From positions 310,001 through 374,000 of the forward strand of contig NZ_JACJPL010000001.1 of the NCBI RefSeq assembly GCF_014696065.1: 64,000 bases of DNA, read 5' to 3'. Origin of the DNA: Leptolyngbya sp. FACHB-261. GTDB taxonomy: Bacteria > Cyanobacteriota > Cyanobacteriia > FACHB-261. Within the stretch, counting starts at the first letter, position 1; the number at the start of each line of letters is the position of its first letter. The notes beneath the pieces are model-generated. The model was given only the letters and a program-made list of their open reading frames with translations. It was not told where the DNA came from and ran no database searches. Position numbers and translations under genes: made by a program. Positions 1-9,117 of the stretch are shown here, in pieces.

Positions 1-387
1 GTCAAGGATGCTGAGCGCAACGCTGCTACCGACAAGGAGCGTCGCGATCAGATCGAGGCCAAGAACCAAGCCGACTCTCTGGCTTACCAAGCCGAGAAGC
101 AGCTCAACGAGATGGGCGACAAGGTTCCTGCTGCCGATAAGACCAAGCTGGAAGGCATGATTAAGGATCTGCGCGAAGCGATTAGTCAAGAAGATCACGA
201 GCGCATCAAGACCTTGACCGGCGAGTTGCAGCAAACCCTGTACACGGTTAATAGCAACCTGTATCAGCAGGGCGCAACTCCCGATGCTGACGGTGCTGGT
301 GGCCCCACCCCTGATGGTGCTGGTGGCCCTGAGAAGTCTGCTGGCGGTGATGATGTCATCGACGCTGAGTTCTCTGAAACCAAGTAA
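1..387 (+). CDS. dnaK: Chaperone DnaK (Hsp70), C-terminal part only
   Basis: The reading frame is open from the first base, so the 5' part lies outside the window. The visible 128 residues are the Hsp70 helical lid: ERRDQIEAKNQADSLAYQAE followed by a charged helical bundle, then a Gly/Ala/Pro-rich disordered tail (GAGGPTPDGAGGP) and an acidic end (DDVIDAEFSETK). That lid plus Gly-rich tail plus acidic C-terminus is the normal DnaK ending. DnaK is the cytosolic ATP-dependent chaperone working with DnaJ and GrpE. A strong terminator follows, so it is the last gene of its transcript. Family assignment is firm; which dnaK paralogue cannot be told, since cyanobacteria have several. Confidence 0.93.
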   Translation, partial: VKDAERNAATDKERRDQIEAKNQADSLAYQAEKQLNEMGDKVPAADKTKLEGMIKDLREAISQEDHERIKTLTGELQQTLYTVNSNLYQQGATPDADGAGGPTPDGAGGPEKSAGGDDVIDAEFSETK

Positions 388-430
388 GTTTTAGATCAGT
401 CTTAGGAGCTTTCGGCTCTGATACGTTGAA

Positions 431-461
431 GCCCCCTAGCTAATAGCTAGGGGGCTTTTTT
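431..461 (+). terminator. Rho-independent terminator of dnaK
   Basis: An 11-bp perfect stem (GCCCCCTAGCT / AGCTAGGGGGC) with a 3-nt AAT loop is followed directly by six T. It starts 43 bp after the dnaK stop. Confidence 0.95.
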
Positions 462-541
462 GAGGTTCTAGCGAAGAAGTTAAAGCAATTAAAGGTCCAA
501 GCATTCTGGAGCATAGACTGTGTAAGCCTCGCACAGGCCTC

Positions 542-718
542 TCAACGTCGCTTAGCACGTCTTTTCCAGGTGCCACCATAGCGATAGAAGCGGTTGCTCT
601 GGCTCAAACTGGGCCAGCAAGCTGGGCAAACCAGCTTCCAGATGCCAGTGTCATCGTGTTGAATTCGATAGAGCAGGGGCGAAGCCTGCTGGCAGATTGC
701 GCAGGGCTTGGTCTTCAT
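542..718 (-). CDS. Small zinc-ribbon protein, 58 aa
   Basis: A short frame on the minus strand, ATG at 718 and TGA at 542-544. It encodes 58 residues starting MKTKPCAICQQ, with two CxxC pairs (C6/C9 and C31/C34) about 22 residues apart, an aromatic/basic middle (RFYRYGGTWKRR) and a basic tail. Two CxxC knuckles at this spacing are the usual signature of a single structural zinc site. It is transcribed away from ccs1, with 54 bp between the two start codons. No precise function is recognised; a nucleic-acid or protein-binding zinc ribbon is an inference from the cysteines and positive charge. Confidence 0.72.
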   Translation of the reverse strand: MKTKPCAICQQASPLLYRIQHDDTGIWKLVCPACWPSLSQSNRFYRYGGTWKRRAKRR

Positions 719-772
719 TCAGATTACGGAACCAGTACCGAATAATAGAGAGAGCACTGCACGTGGGTCGGC

Positions 773-2155
773 ATGACGGAATTGAGGCGGTTTTTTAAGC
801 ACGAGGTGTTGCCCCTGCTGGCAAACCTCAAATTGGCAATTGCGTTATTGCTCACAATTGCCCTATTCAGCGTTCTCGGCACAGTGATCGAGCAGGGACA
901 GACCCTTGAGTTTTACCAGACTAACTATCCTGAGAACCCAGCCCTGTTTGGCTTTCTCACCTGGAAACTACTGCTGACTCTCGGTCTCGACCATGTCTAT
1001 CGAACCTGGTGGTTTCTGACTCTGCTGATTCTGTTCAGCTCCAGCTTGGTGAGCTGTACCTTCACCCGTCAATTTCCCATGCTCAAAGCGGCGAAGCGTT
1101 GGAGCTACTACACCAAGCCCCAGTCCTTCCGCAAGCTTGCCCTTAGTACAGAACTGCCTGGGGCCCGTCTCGGCGATCTTCAAACTCGCTTGGCCTCAGC
1201 CCGCTACCAAATCTTTTCTGAGGACGGCAAGCTCTACGCCCGTAAGGGCATGATCGGCCGCATCGGTCCGATTGTCGTCCACGCCAGCATGTTGCTGATC
1301 CTTGTGGGGGCTTTATGGGGAGCGTTCACTGGCTTTCAAGCCCAGCAGATGGTACCGAGCGGAGCCACCTTCAAGATCACAAACATTACTGAGGCAGGCC
1401 CCTGGGCGAGTCCCCAGTTTCCCAAAGATTGGTCAGTGCATGTCAACCGCTTCTGGATTGACTACACCCCTAAGGGCAGCATCGATCAGTTTTACTCTGA
1501 CCTGTCGGTGCTCGACCTGAACGGCCAAGAGGTGATGCGCAAAACTATCCACGTTAACGAGCCTCTGCGCTACCACGGCGTCACACTCTACCAGGCTGAC
1601 TGGAGCGTGGCGGGCATTCGGGCCCAAGTTAATAACAGTCCTTTGTTCCAACTGCCGATGGTGCCGATTCAAGCGGCTAACGGTAGCCGCCTCTGGGGCA
1701 CCTGGATGCCAATCAACTTTGAGCTAAACCAGGGCATCACCCTCCTGACCCCAGACTTGCAAGGCACCTTGATTGTTTACGGGCCCGATGGGCAACTGCT
1801 AACCACGACCCGAGTAGGCATGCCCACTGAGCTTGCCATTGCTGGCATAGACAAGCCTGTGCGGATTACCGTTCGGGATGTGGTGGGCGCAACCGGATTA
1901 CAGATCAAGGCCGATCCGGGCATCCCGACCGTCTATGCAGGCTTTGGCTTGCTGATGCTGGGGGTGATGATGAGCTACGTCTCCCATTCGCAAGTATGGG
2001 CGTTGCAGGAAGGCGAACGACTGTATGTGGGTGGGCGCACGAACCGTGCCCAGGTTGCCTTTGAACGAGAATTAGTCGCTTTGCTGAGCCAGGTCGAACA
2101 ACCACAGACAGTGGTGAGGACCGCACCAGCAGCTCAGATGCCGATCTTGCAATAA
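773..2155 (+). CDS. ccs1: Cytochrome c biogenesis protein Ccs1/CcsB (ResB family)
   Basis: A 460-aa membrane protein of the System II cytochrome c maturation pathway. Ccs1 with CcsA forms the haem delivery and ligation complex that attaches haem to apocytochromes on the lumenal side of the thylakoid. Visible features: hydrophobic segments near residues 19-38, 78-97, 164-186 and 385-405, the family's N-terminal pattern [20 protein letters not shown], and a large soluble lumenal domain (about 190-380) before the last membrane helix. Length and topology match cyanobacterial/plastid Ccs1 (Ycf44). It starts with ATG at 773; no strong Shine-Dalgarno is visible. Confidence 0.93.
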   Translation: MTELRRFFKHEVLPLLANLKLAIALLLTIALFSVLGTVIEQGQTLEFYQTNYPENPALFGFLTWKLLLTLGLDHVYRTWWFLTLLILFSSSLVSCTFTRQFPMLKAAKRWSYYTKPQSFRKLALSTELPGARLGDLQTRLASARYQIFSEDGKLYARKGMIGRIGPIVVHASMLLILVGALWGAFTGFQAQQMVPSGATFKITNITEAGPWASPQFPKDWSVHVNRFWIDYTPKGSIDQFYSDLSVLDLNGQEVMRKTIHVNEPLRYHGVTLYQADWSVAGIRAQVNNSPLFQLPMVPIQAANGSRLWGTWMPINFELNQGITLLTPDLQGTLIVYGPDGQLLTTTRVGMPTELAIAGIDKPVRITVRDVVGATGLQIKADPGIPTVYAGFGLLMLGVMMSYVSHSQVWALQEGERLYVGGRTNRAQVAFERELVALLSQVEQPQTVVRTAPAAQMPILQ

Positions 2156-2228
2156 AGTGCGCCCTTCCAAAGATAGGTTCGAGAGGTTGCTATACTGGGG
2201 GAAGCATAGACTGTAAAGTTTTATAAAC

Positions 2229-2930
2229 ATGGCTTCCCCCAACCTGATAGCGCTGGCTCAGCAGCTTGAAAGCGAAAATACCCGAGACAGAATGCTAGCT
2301 CTGGCAGCGCTTCGGGATGTGCCCCCTACAGATGCAGTGCCACTGATTCTGAAGGTCCTTGACGATCAAAACCTTCAGATCCGGTCAATGGCAGTCTTCG
2401 CTCTGGGTGTGAAGCAAACTGACCAAAGCTTTCCGATTCTGGTCAAACTTATAGAGAACGAGCCAGACTACGGCATCCGAGCCGATGCGGCTGGAGCCTT
2501 GGGGTATCTGGGTGACATCCGAGCCTTTGAGCCTTTGTTGCGTGCCTTCTATGAGGACACCAACTGGCTGGTGCGCTTCAGTGCAGCTGTCTCATTGGGT
2601 AATTTGGGCGATCCTAGAGCTCATGATGCGTTGGTCAGCGCACTCGACAGCGAAGAGGTCGTCTTGCATCAAGCAGCGATTGCTGCCCTAGGGGAAATTC
2701 GCGATTTGGATGCGGTCGATCACATTCTGCGCTTTGCTCAATCTGAGGACTGGCTGACCCGCCAACGCCTAGCCGAAGCCTTGGGCAATTTGCCCACTGC
2801 TAAGAGCCGTTCGGCCCTGACCTATCTCAGCAAAGATAGCCATTCTCAAGTCGCAGAAGCAGCTCGCCTTTCTCTGGAACGATTGAGCGAAGCACTGCTG
2901 GCTAGCAGTCCGGTTGGCTCAGAAATTTAA
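2229..2930 (+). CDS. HEAT-repeat protein, NblB-like
   Basis: 233 aa built almost entirely of roughly 31-residue HEAT/PBS-lyase-type repeats, recognisable as recurring helix pairs such as DYGIRADAAGALGYLGDIRA, WLVRFSAAVSLGNLGDPRA and VVLHQAAIAALGEIRDLDA. The E/Z-type phycobilin lyases and the phycobilisome-degradation protein NblB share this architecture. Length and an N-terminus without signal resemble NblB/sll1663-type proteins, which act in phycobilisome turnover in the cytoplasm. It sits alone 73 bp after ccs1. Fold certain; role in bilisome degradation is a family inference. Confidence 0.72.
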   Translation: MASPNLIALAQQLESENTRDRMLALAALRDVPPTDAVPLILKVLDDQNLQIRSMAVFALGVKQTDQSFPILVKLIENEPDYGIRADAAGALGYLGDIRAFEPLLRAFYEDTNWLVRFSAAVSLGNLGDPRAHDALVSALDSEEVVLHQAAIAALGEIRDLDAVDHILRFAQSEDWLTRQRLAEALGNLPTAKSRSALTYLSKDSHSQVAEAARLSLERLSEALLASSPVGSEI

Positions 2931-2972
2931 CTGTATCTTAATCCGAAGATGAGGCGAACGCATTGGCTGTGC

Positions 2973-3413
2973 CTATTGGCGAGCCAGTGCGTTTGCTTTA
3001 TGCGCCAGTTCAACATCCAAGTTAGTAATCCCGCCAGCATCATGAGTGGTGAGGTCAATGGTGACGCGGTTATAGACGTTGAACCATTCAGGATGATGGC
3101 CCATTGACTCAGCCACTAAAGCCACACTGGACATGAAGCCAAAGGCTTCGATGAAAGAGCCAAATTGAAACTGACGGTGCAGCTTACCGGCTTCCAGGCT
3201 CCAGCCTGAAAGGTTTTGCAGAGCAGCATTGACTTCCGGTTGGGAGAGGCGCACAGGAGCACTCATAGCGTATTTCTGACGACTGAAAGGGACAGGCTGG
3301 GCAGTGCTGCCTACGGTAGCACCCATAGCTGTAAGCACTAGAACACCTAAAACTAAGACAAGCATGAGCCTGTAAACCCAATATTGGGACTGGGCAAAAG
3401 CTTTAAGGTTCAT
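2973..3413 (-). CDS. Pterin-4a-carbinolamine dehydratase with N-terminal hydrophobic extension
   Basis: The C-terminal ~98 residues are a complete PCD/DCoH domain: [20 protein letters not shown] then [17 protein letters not shown], which includes the catalytic His-His-Pro-Glu-Trp segment and the second TH...G.T..D signature. The enzyme dehydrates 4a-hydroxytetrahydropterin. Before it lies an extra 47 residues with a strong hydrophobic stretch ([16 protein letters not shown]), like a signal anchor. An internal start at Met48 (ATG at 3272) would give a normal 98-aa cytosolic enzyme. Neither start has a convincing ribosome site. The longer form is listed because its frame begins with ATG and the extension looks like a real membrane segment. 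Confidence 0.82.
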   Translation of the reverse strand: MNLKAFAQSQYWVYRLMLVLVLGVLVLTAMGATVGSTAQPVPFSRQKYAMSAPVRLSQPEVNAALQNLSGWSLEAGKLHRQFQFGSFIEAFGFMSSVALVAESMGHHPEWFNVYNRVTIDLTTHDAGGITNLDVELAHKANALARQ

Positions 3414-3786
3414 CTTGCTCGCGTTTGCAGAAAGCTTAAAAGGATTTCACTGGCTTGCTCTTTAGAATAGGTGCTCCTTGGCTCTGAACTATTTCTGGGC
3501 CTTAACTCTAGTGGCAAGCGCAAAGACAGCAAGCTCAAAACCTCCAAGCCTCAGCTCACTATCAAGTAACTGTCAACTGCCAGCAACTATCCCAGATCGA
3601 CAAATCTCCTAAGATTGTCGTTTTTTGGTTTGTTGACGTAGTTACTAGGTAGTTTTCTCTAGAATGCTCTAGAATTGCGCTGATAGCAGATGCAGATAGG
3701 GAATGTCGAGGGCTGGTCCGCCAGCTTCAGGCATTCAGCGCAGAGTGAGTGTTGACGGTTCGGACTAGCAGAACTTCGGGTGACCC
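3414..3786. other. Intergenic region, 373 bp
   Basis: Divergent spacer between the dehydratase and the peptidoglycan-binding protein. AT-rich near 3600-3660 (a TTGACG and two CTCTAGAAT copies are visible at 3632-3675), which may be promoter material, but no -35/-10 pair of normal spacing can be assigned. No ORF or RNA gene seen. Confidence 0.4.
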
Positions 3787-5199
3787 ATGGAAACTTTGGG
3801 ATTTGTTCGAGCATTGCAGGCCTATGATCGGTCCTGTCCAGAGGGCAATGACTTAACTGAGGGACTTTACTCAGATCCGTTAGCTCCGGCAGACCAGTTG
3901 AGAAGCGAGTCCGGCTCCTGGACAGAAATTGAGGTCAAGAGATCCTTAGAAGCAGCGGGTCGAGTCAGTCGCCAACAGTTCTCACATCTAGCCACGACAG
4001 GTGCTCTCACCCTTTTGGTGACGGCGGCAGCCCTATCAGCAGGCTCGGCACAAGCCGTTAGCTTAGGCGATTCAGGATCCTACGTGGCTCAGATTCAACG
4101 AGCTTTGGGCATTCCGGCTGACGGTGTATTTGGGCCAGCCACGCAGCAAGCGGTTATTCGGTTCCAACAGCGCAATGGCATCTCACCGGATGGTGTTGTG
4201 GGCTCACGCACCAGCCAGGCGCTATTGGGTGTGGCTGTCCCCGATACCGGCGGTGGCAATGTTCCAGCCGTAAGTATTCCGGCCTCTACTGCTTCCTCTG
4301 CTTCCACTGGTGCCACATCAGGCAGTGTTGTCGAGTTGCAACGCCTGTTGAGCGACCGAGGCTTTAGTCCGGGTACCGTTGACGGTGTCTATGGTCCCAG
4401 TACAGAAGCCGCGGTTAGGCGCGCCCAGACCTTCTACGGGCTAAGCGTAGATGGTGTTGCTGGACCCGCCACCCTATCTGCTCTACGCGGTCAAACCTCA
4501 CCCCGAGATACGCCACAGTCTGTAAGTTCTGGAGCCTGTCTCAGCGGCCCAGCGGCAACTCAACAGCTCCTGGCCAACCGGGGCTTCTACGCGGGCGCTA
4601 TCGATGGCATCTGTGGACCTGCAACTCAAGATGCGATTCTGTCTGCGCAACGCTTTTATGGGCTGACTCCTGATGGTGTGGCCGGATCAGTGACACTCTC
4701 AGCCTTGCGCTCAGACACAGCGCAGGCTCGTGTGACGACCGAGCAGGCCGCCAGTGCCGCCAGCACTGATGTCGCTCAACTGCAGCGTTTGCTCCAGAAC
4801 CGAGGCTTCTACCTGGGCTCAATTGATGGAGTCTATGGCCCCGATACAGCGAATGCCGTCCGGAATGCGCAGTATTTCTATGGGCTAACTCCGGATGGTG
4901 TAGCCGGTCCAGCAACCCTCGCCGCCTTACAGGGGCAAGCGGTAGCCTACTATCCACCGCCACTCTCTCTGCCAGGACCCACTTACATCAGCTACAACAG
5001 CAACTCCAGTGCAGATTTGCCAGTGAGTACATTGCAAGAGCTGCTGCGGGACCGAGGCTACTACAGAGGTGCGGTTGATGGAGTATACGGTCAGGGCACT
5101 CGCAGTGCTGTGATCGCCTTTCAGAATGCCAATGACCTGTCTGCTGATGGCGTCGCTGGCCCCAATACGATTGGCTTGCTGCAATCACGCTATTACTAG
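3787..5199 (+). CDS. Peptidoglycan-binding protein with five PG_binding_1 domains
   Basis: 470 aa. Residues 1-65 are polar; residues ~70-90 form a hydrophobic segment ending in AGSAQA, which resembles a signal peptide placed unusually far in. Five PG_binding_1 (PF01471) modules follow at roughly 92-147, 180-235, 255-310, 328-385 and 412-470, each with the pattern LQ..L...G...G..DG.YGP.T..A, ending in DGVAGP.T...L. Linkers are Ser/Thr/Ala-rich. No catalytic domain is attached, so it is probably a cell-wall or envelope binding protein. One module (third) carries a Cys pair absent from the others. Many cyanobacteria have such multi-module proteins of unknown partner. Confidence 0.88.
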   Translation: METLGFVRALQAYDRSCPEGNDLTEGLYSDPLAPADQLRSESGSWTEIEVKRSLEAAGRVSRQQFSHLATTGALTLLVTAAALSAGSAQAVSLGDSGSYVAQIQRALGIPADGVFGPATQQAVIRFQQRNGISPDGVVGSRTSQALLGVAVPDTGGGNVPAVSIPASTASSASTGATSGSVVELQRLLSDRGFSPGTVDGVYGPSTEAAVRRAQTFYGLSVDGVAGPATLSALRGQTSPRDTPQSVSSGACLSGPAATQQLLANRGFYAGAIDGICGPATQDAILSAQRFYGLTPDGVAGSVTLSALRSDTAQARVTTEQAASAASTDVAQLQRLLQNRGFYLGSIDGVYGPDTANAVRNAQYFYGLTPDGVAGPATLAALQGQAVAYYPPPLSLPGPTYISYNSNSSADLPVSTLQELLRDRGYYRGAVDGVYGQGTRSAVIAFQNANDLSADGVAGPNTIGLLQSRYY

Positions 5200-5269
5200 C
5201 CTGCGATCAGCGTAATCTGACACATCCAGCCTAGAGAGTAAATAAGCAAGTAGCAAGCAAGTAGGAGGT

Positions 5270-6163
5270 TCACGGCTCAAAGGCCAGAACCCCTGCATCG
5301 CCATCCAACACCACAGGGCAACCAACGGGTAGGGCGGCGTTGACGCCATCATGCCCGAAGGGCAGTTCTGAAACAATCGGCAAACCCAGATCGCCTAGGC
5401 GATCCTGTAATACTTCGACCACACTCAAGCTGCGCTCCGGGTGCAAGGGTTCGCATTGGCTAAACCGACCCAGGGCGATGCCGCGCACGCCCGCAAAGGC
5501 TCCACACATACGCCACTGGGTCAACATACGGTCCAAGCGGTAGGGCTGTTCCCCCACATCTTCAAAAGCCAAAATCGTGCCAGTCAGGTCGGGACAGAGG
5601 GCTGTGCCCAGTAGATGCGTTGCCACTGTGAGATTGGCTGGCAGCAGTAGACCCTGTGCTCGGCCATTCCCCCAGCCTTGCCCATTGAGCGGAGCTAAGG
5701 CGCGTCCCTCGACCGCGTCGAACAAGCGATCTATAGACCAGTGGGGTTCGCGGCCGAGTGTGGTGAGTAAGGGACCATGTAGACCAGCCCGTCCTCTCAC
5801 GGCTTGCGCCCAGAGCAGGGCAGTGATGTCAGAAAACCCTACCAGCCAGCGGGGTTCTGCTTCAGGCCAGTGCCAATCTTCTAGCAGGCGAGCCCCGCCA
5901 TAGCCACCACGAACACATAGGATGGCATGGCAGGCGGGATCGCTCAGGGCTTGCTCTAGCTGAGAGCGGCGTACCAGATCAGCTCCAGCGAGATAACCAC
6001 GGCGAACGCGCAGGTCTGGGGGTAGCACCACCTCGTAACCCCGCGAGAGCCAAACGGCAACCCCAGCTTCGAAGGCCTCCAATTCTGATAAAGCACCACT
6101 GGGCAAAACCGCTATCAGGCGATTGCCAGGGACTAGGGCAGGCGGAAACTTGAGCAGGTTCAT
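5270..6163 (-). CDS. LD-carboxypeptidase (peptidase S66, LdcA family)
   Basis: 297 aa, the usual length for muramoyltetrapeptide carboxypeptidase. This family cleaves the terminal D-Ala from the tetrapeptide of recycled murein in the cytoplasm. The catalytic triad is visible: nucleophile Ser111 in VGFSDIT, Glu201 in AFEDVGEQPYRLDRML, and His271 in LPFGHDG. The CVRGGYGG..LL segment before the nucleophile is also conserved in S66. No signal peptide. It converges on the peptidoglycan-binding protein; the shared cell-wall theme may be coincidental. Some S66 members (MccF) act on microcin C, but the LdcA assignment fits better by context. Confidence 0.9.
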   Translation of the reverse strand: MNLLKFPPALVPGNRLIAVLPSGALSELEAFEAGVAVWLSRGYEVVLPPDLRVRRGYLAGADLVRRSQLEQALSDPACHAILCVRGGYGGARLLEDWHWPEAEPRWLVGFSDITALLWAQAVRGRAGLHGPLLTTLGREPHWSIDRLFDAVEGRALAPLNGQGWGNGRAQGLLLPANLTVATHLLGTALCPDLTGTILAFEDVGEQPYRLDRMLTQWRMCGAFAGVRGIALGRFSQCEPLHPERSLSVVEVLQDRLGDLGLPIVSELPFGHDGVNAALPVGCPVVLDGDAGVLAFEP

Positions 6164-6337
6164 GGTGATTGTCCAGTTGCAGACCTGAGCCAGCGTATAG
6201 ATCTATGGGTACCTTCAGAGGAAGTCTAACTGCGGTTGGGCGGCAACCTTTACTGCTTTTCTGGCTTTAGTTTTTTGGCCTAAATCCCTTGGCCTGAGTT
6301 ACTTGGCCTGAGTCACTAGCCTTTTTGGGGCCTGAGT

Positions 6338-7417
6338 CTATGACCCTTGAGTTTTTTCTCGCGCGGCCAGCACCGCTGCAAACCACTGCTCAAACCGATC
6401 ACCCAGCGCCGAGAGCGAGTATTCCTGTTCGGCCTGAGTTCGACAAGCCTGGCGTTCGAGCTGGTCGATTTGACCAATCGCCTGCACCAGTCCCTCAACG
6501 CTATCGGGTTCAACGAGCCAACCTGTACGACCTGGATCGACAATCTCAGCGGGTCCACCTCGTCGGTAGGCGATCACAGGTACCCCACAGGCAAGGGCTT
6601 CAATGGCGACGTTGCCAAACGCTTCGATCCATTTCGGTGTCATCACCAATGCCCGAGCGCGGCGCACGACTTGCTGCAATTCCAGGGTCGGCAAGAATCC
6701 CACGTAGTGCAATGGGGCTCCAGCAAATTCCTGCTGGATCTGCTGCCAGTAAGCCTCGTCCTGTAGCTTGCCGAGGATATCGAGCGTTATCCCAGTCGCT
6801 TGAGCAGCGGCGGCGGCGTCTTCCAGGCCCTTCTCAGGTGCGATCCTGCCGATCCAGCACAGGCGCGATTCCGGTACGGGATTGAAGTCGTACAGGCTGA
6901 GATCTAAGCCACTACTTAAGGGGCGACAGAGGTCGGCAAAGGCGAAGGTCTCGGCCTGGGTGCGCGTGTAAACACCAATACTGCCGGGGTAGCCTTTGGC
7001 CACTCGCTCAATGATCTGGTCGAGGGCATCGCTCAGCGACCCCATACTGACCAGATGGGCCATCGGTTTGTCGAGAAAGGGCGTCAGGTAAAAGGGCAGC
7101 CAATCGTAGGCGAAGTTGACGATTAAGTCATACTCCGATTGGACCTGGCGCACCAACTCCCACATGTTGGCCAGCACCGAGTTCTCAGGCATCAGAATCG
7201 GGGTTTCCCGCGTCTGGTTCTGGGCAAAAACCTGTGACTTGCCAGGGACTGGCAGCAATGGAATCTGCTCCGACTGCGAACCTTCGGGCGCAATCAGGTG
7301 CAGCAAGTGACCGCGTTGCAGCAACTCCTGGGCAACGTTTTGGATCGTTAATTCAACACCTCCACCAATACCAGAGCCGAAGGGGCCGACCGAGGTGGAA
7401 ACGAATAGCAGCTTCAG
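6338..7417 (-). CDS. Family 4 glycosyltransferase, probable non-ATG start
   Basis: A GT-B fold glycosyltransferase of the GT1/GT4 type. The C-terminal donor-binding half shows IGRIAPEKGLEDAAAAA and the EX7E motif within EAFGNVAIEALACGVPVIA. The first available TTG (7324) would cut off the N-terminal Rossmann strand. Reading upstream in frame gives KLLFVSTSVGPFGSGIGGGV, the normal start of this family with the Gly-rich acceptor loop, but the only candidate initiator before an in-frame TAG is CTG at 7417. That start yields 359 aa. Sugar donor and acceptor cannot be told. It is transcribed away from the methyltransferase. Confidence 0.82.
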   Translation of the reverse strand: MKLLFVSTSVGPFGSGIGGGVELTIQNVAQELLQRGHLLHLIAPEGSQSEQIPLLPVPGKSQVFAQNQTRETPILMPENSVLANMWELVRQVQSEYDLIVNFAYDWLPFYLTPFLDKPMAHLVSMGSLSDALDQIIERVAKGYPGSIGVYTRTQAETFAFADLCRPLSSGLDLSLYDFNPVPESRLCWIGRIAPEKGLEDAAAAAQATGITLDILGKLQDEAYWQQIQQEFAGAPLHYVGFLPTLELQQVVRRARALVMTPKWIEAFGNVAIEALACGVPVIAYRRGGPAEIVDPGRTGWLVEPDSVEGLVQAIGQIDQLERQACRTQAEQEYSLSALGDRFEQWFAAVLAAREKTQGS

Positions 7418-7485
7418 AGGACAGACTTTACAGGCACATCGCGTCTATCCTATCGCTAGGGGAATCGCGCTGGAGCAAGGGTTGA

Positions 7486-8106
7486 GTGGGATTTTATTCG
7501 CAGGTTATTTTTCCCCGCTTGATGGACTGGTCCATGTCTGGGTCTGGGTTGGCTCGGTACCGCCAAGAAGTTTTGGCCGAGGTGCGGGGTGATGTTTTAG
7601 AAATCGGTTTTGGCACCGGCTTAAATCTGCCCTACTACCCACCTGACGTTCAGGAAATTACGGTCATTGACCCCAATGCAGGCATGTCTGCACTCGCCCA
7701 AAAACGGATTTCCCATTCTAATATCCAGGTCCATCGTCAGGTTCTGAAAGGTGAAGAGCTACCGATGCCGGATGCCAGCTTTGATAGTGTAGTGAGCACC
7801 TGGACCCTCTGCAGTATTGCTGACCTTGACCGAGCCCTACAACAGATTTATCGAGTGCTCAAACCGGGCGGCAAATTCTTTTTTGTGGAACATGGTTTGA
7901 GCGATGACCCTAAGGTTCAGGTCTGGCAAAATCGTTTGACCCCTGTCCAAAAAATCGTCGCTGATGGCTGTCATCTCAACCGCAACATGCAACAATTAGT
8001 CGAAAGTCAGGGATTCAAATTGCTCAAACTAGAGCGTTTTTATGCTGAAGACTTGCCTAAATTTATTGGCTATTTATACAAAGGTATCGCAGTAAAGCCT
8101 GGTTAA
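7486..8106 (+). CDS. Class I SAM-dependent methyltransferase
   Basis: 206 aa with the Methyltransf_11 pattern: motif I EIGFGTGLNLPYYP, the acidic ribose-binding Asp in TVIDPNAGM, the post-motif segment FDSVVSTWTLCSI and the KPGGKFFFVEHG strand. Starts with GTG at 7486 behind a weak AGGG. The overall pattern resembles METTL7/UbiE-like small-molecule methyltransferases. Substrate unknown. It stands alone between the glycosyltransferase and the broken DUF1080 gene. Confidence 0.85.
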   Translation: MGFYSQVIFPRLMDWSMSGSGLARYRQEVLAEVRGDVLEIGFGTGLNLPYYPPDVQEITVIDPNAGMSALAQKRISHSNIQVHRQVLKGEELPMPDASFDSVVSTWTLCSIADLDRALQQIYRVLKPGGKFFFVEHGLSDDPKVQVWQNRLTPVQKIVADGCHLNRNMQQLVESQGFKLLKLERFYAEDLPKFIGYLYKGIAVKPG

Positions 8107-8183
8107 TTATCAGGGTAGTATCACTTGGTTGAGCAGCAGCCCAAATTGCAGAAAAATTATGCCTAGTTATGATTACACCTAAA

Positions 8184-8869
8184 TTACAAGGGTCTGATCC
8201 AGATATTGCGATACCTGACTAGATCAGCGTGCTCCTGTAATTTAAAAGGGGCTCTGGCCTTATGCGCAAGGTAGAGTGCTGGTCCGTGCCAGGTGTTGCC
8301 GTATATTTCCACATGGTTCTGAATTAACACACGATTGTGTAGCACGGTGATCCGGGCTCGTTCGGTTACTTTGCCTTGTTCATCGAACTTTGGAGCCTTG
8401 AAGATGATGTCGTAGCTCTGCCATCCGCCCGGTTTGCGGCTGGCATTGACCAGAGGAGCAGGCTGTTTATAAATTGCCCCCGCTTGACCGTGATAGTAGG
8501 TCTTGTTGTCATACGAATCGAGCACTTGCACTTCGTAGCGTTCCATCAAGAAAACACCACTGTTGCCACGCCCTTGACCTTCTCCCTTAACTTCAGCGGG
8601 AGAGCCCATTCAATATGCAACTGACAGTCGCCAAACTCTTTCTGAGTGGCGATGTCTCCCGTATTGGGTACAACTTCTAAGTAGCCATCTTTAACCTGCC
8701 ATTTCGCTTCACCGCCGTTGACACTACGCCACTGGAACAAATCCCGACCATTAAATAGCACAATAGCGTCAGTGGGTGGACTACTGTCAGTTTTGCCCGG
8801 TGTAACGATGGGGGGTTCGTTGTGAGGCGGGGGAAAAAGGCCAAGGTCTTGCATCAGTTCGCCTAGCAC
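8184..8869 (-). pseudogene. DUF1080 (3-keto-disaccharide hydrolase-like) gene with a frameshift
   Basis: Two overlapping frames together make one DUF1080/LamG-like beta-sandwich protein. The first part (8869 to about 8600) reads AIVLFNGRDLFQWRSVNGGE to [11 protein letters not shown]; the second (about 8605 to 8184) resumes with [20 protein letters not shown] and continues to the stop. The join is in GAATGGGCTCTCCCGCTGAA, where one missing base (GCT TCT in the intact form) shifts the frame. No ATG lies near the N-terminus; a hydrophobic LLLWLVLG stretch is in frame upstream without an initiator. It may be a real pseudogene or a sequencing error at a single base. The family acts on secreted or periplasmic sugars. 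Confidence 0.75.
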
Positions 8870-9117
8870 TAACCATAACAGCAGGGTTTACAGAGAGTCT
8901 AAATAATAGTGAATATCTCTTGGCCCTAATCATCTTAATGGTGAGTATTAAGGGTTCAACCAGAGGAAAGTCAGGAAATAAATTAGTTTTAGTCTCGATT
9001 GTGGGAGCAATGAGATGATAAATGGTAATTGTCTTTTCCCATGTCTTTTGCTTCAGTGATAATGTGACTTTGAGTGCAGTCTCAATACGCTAAAGAAAAC
9101 AAAAAAGAGGGTTCGCC

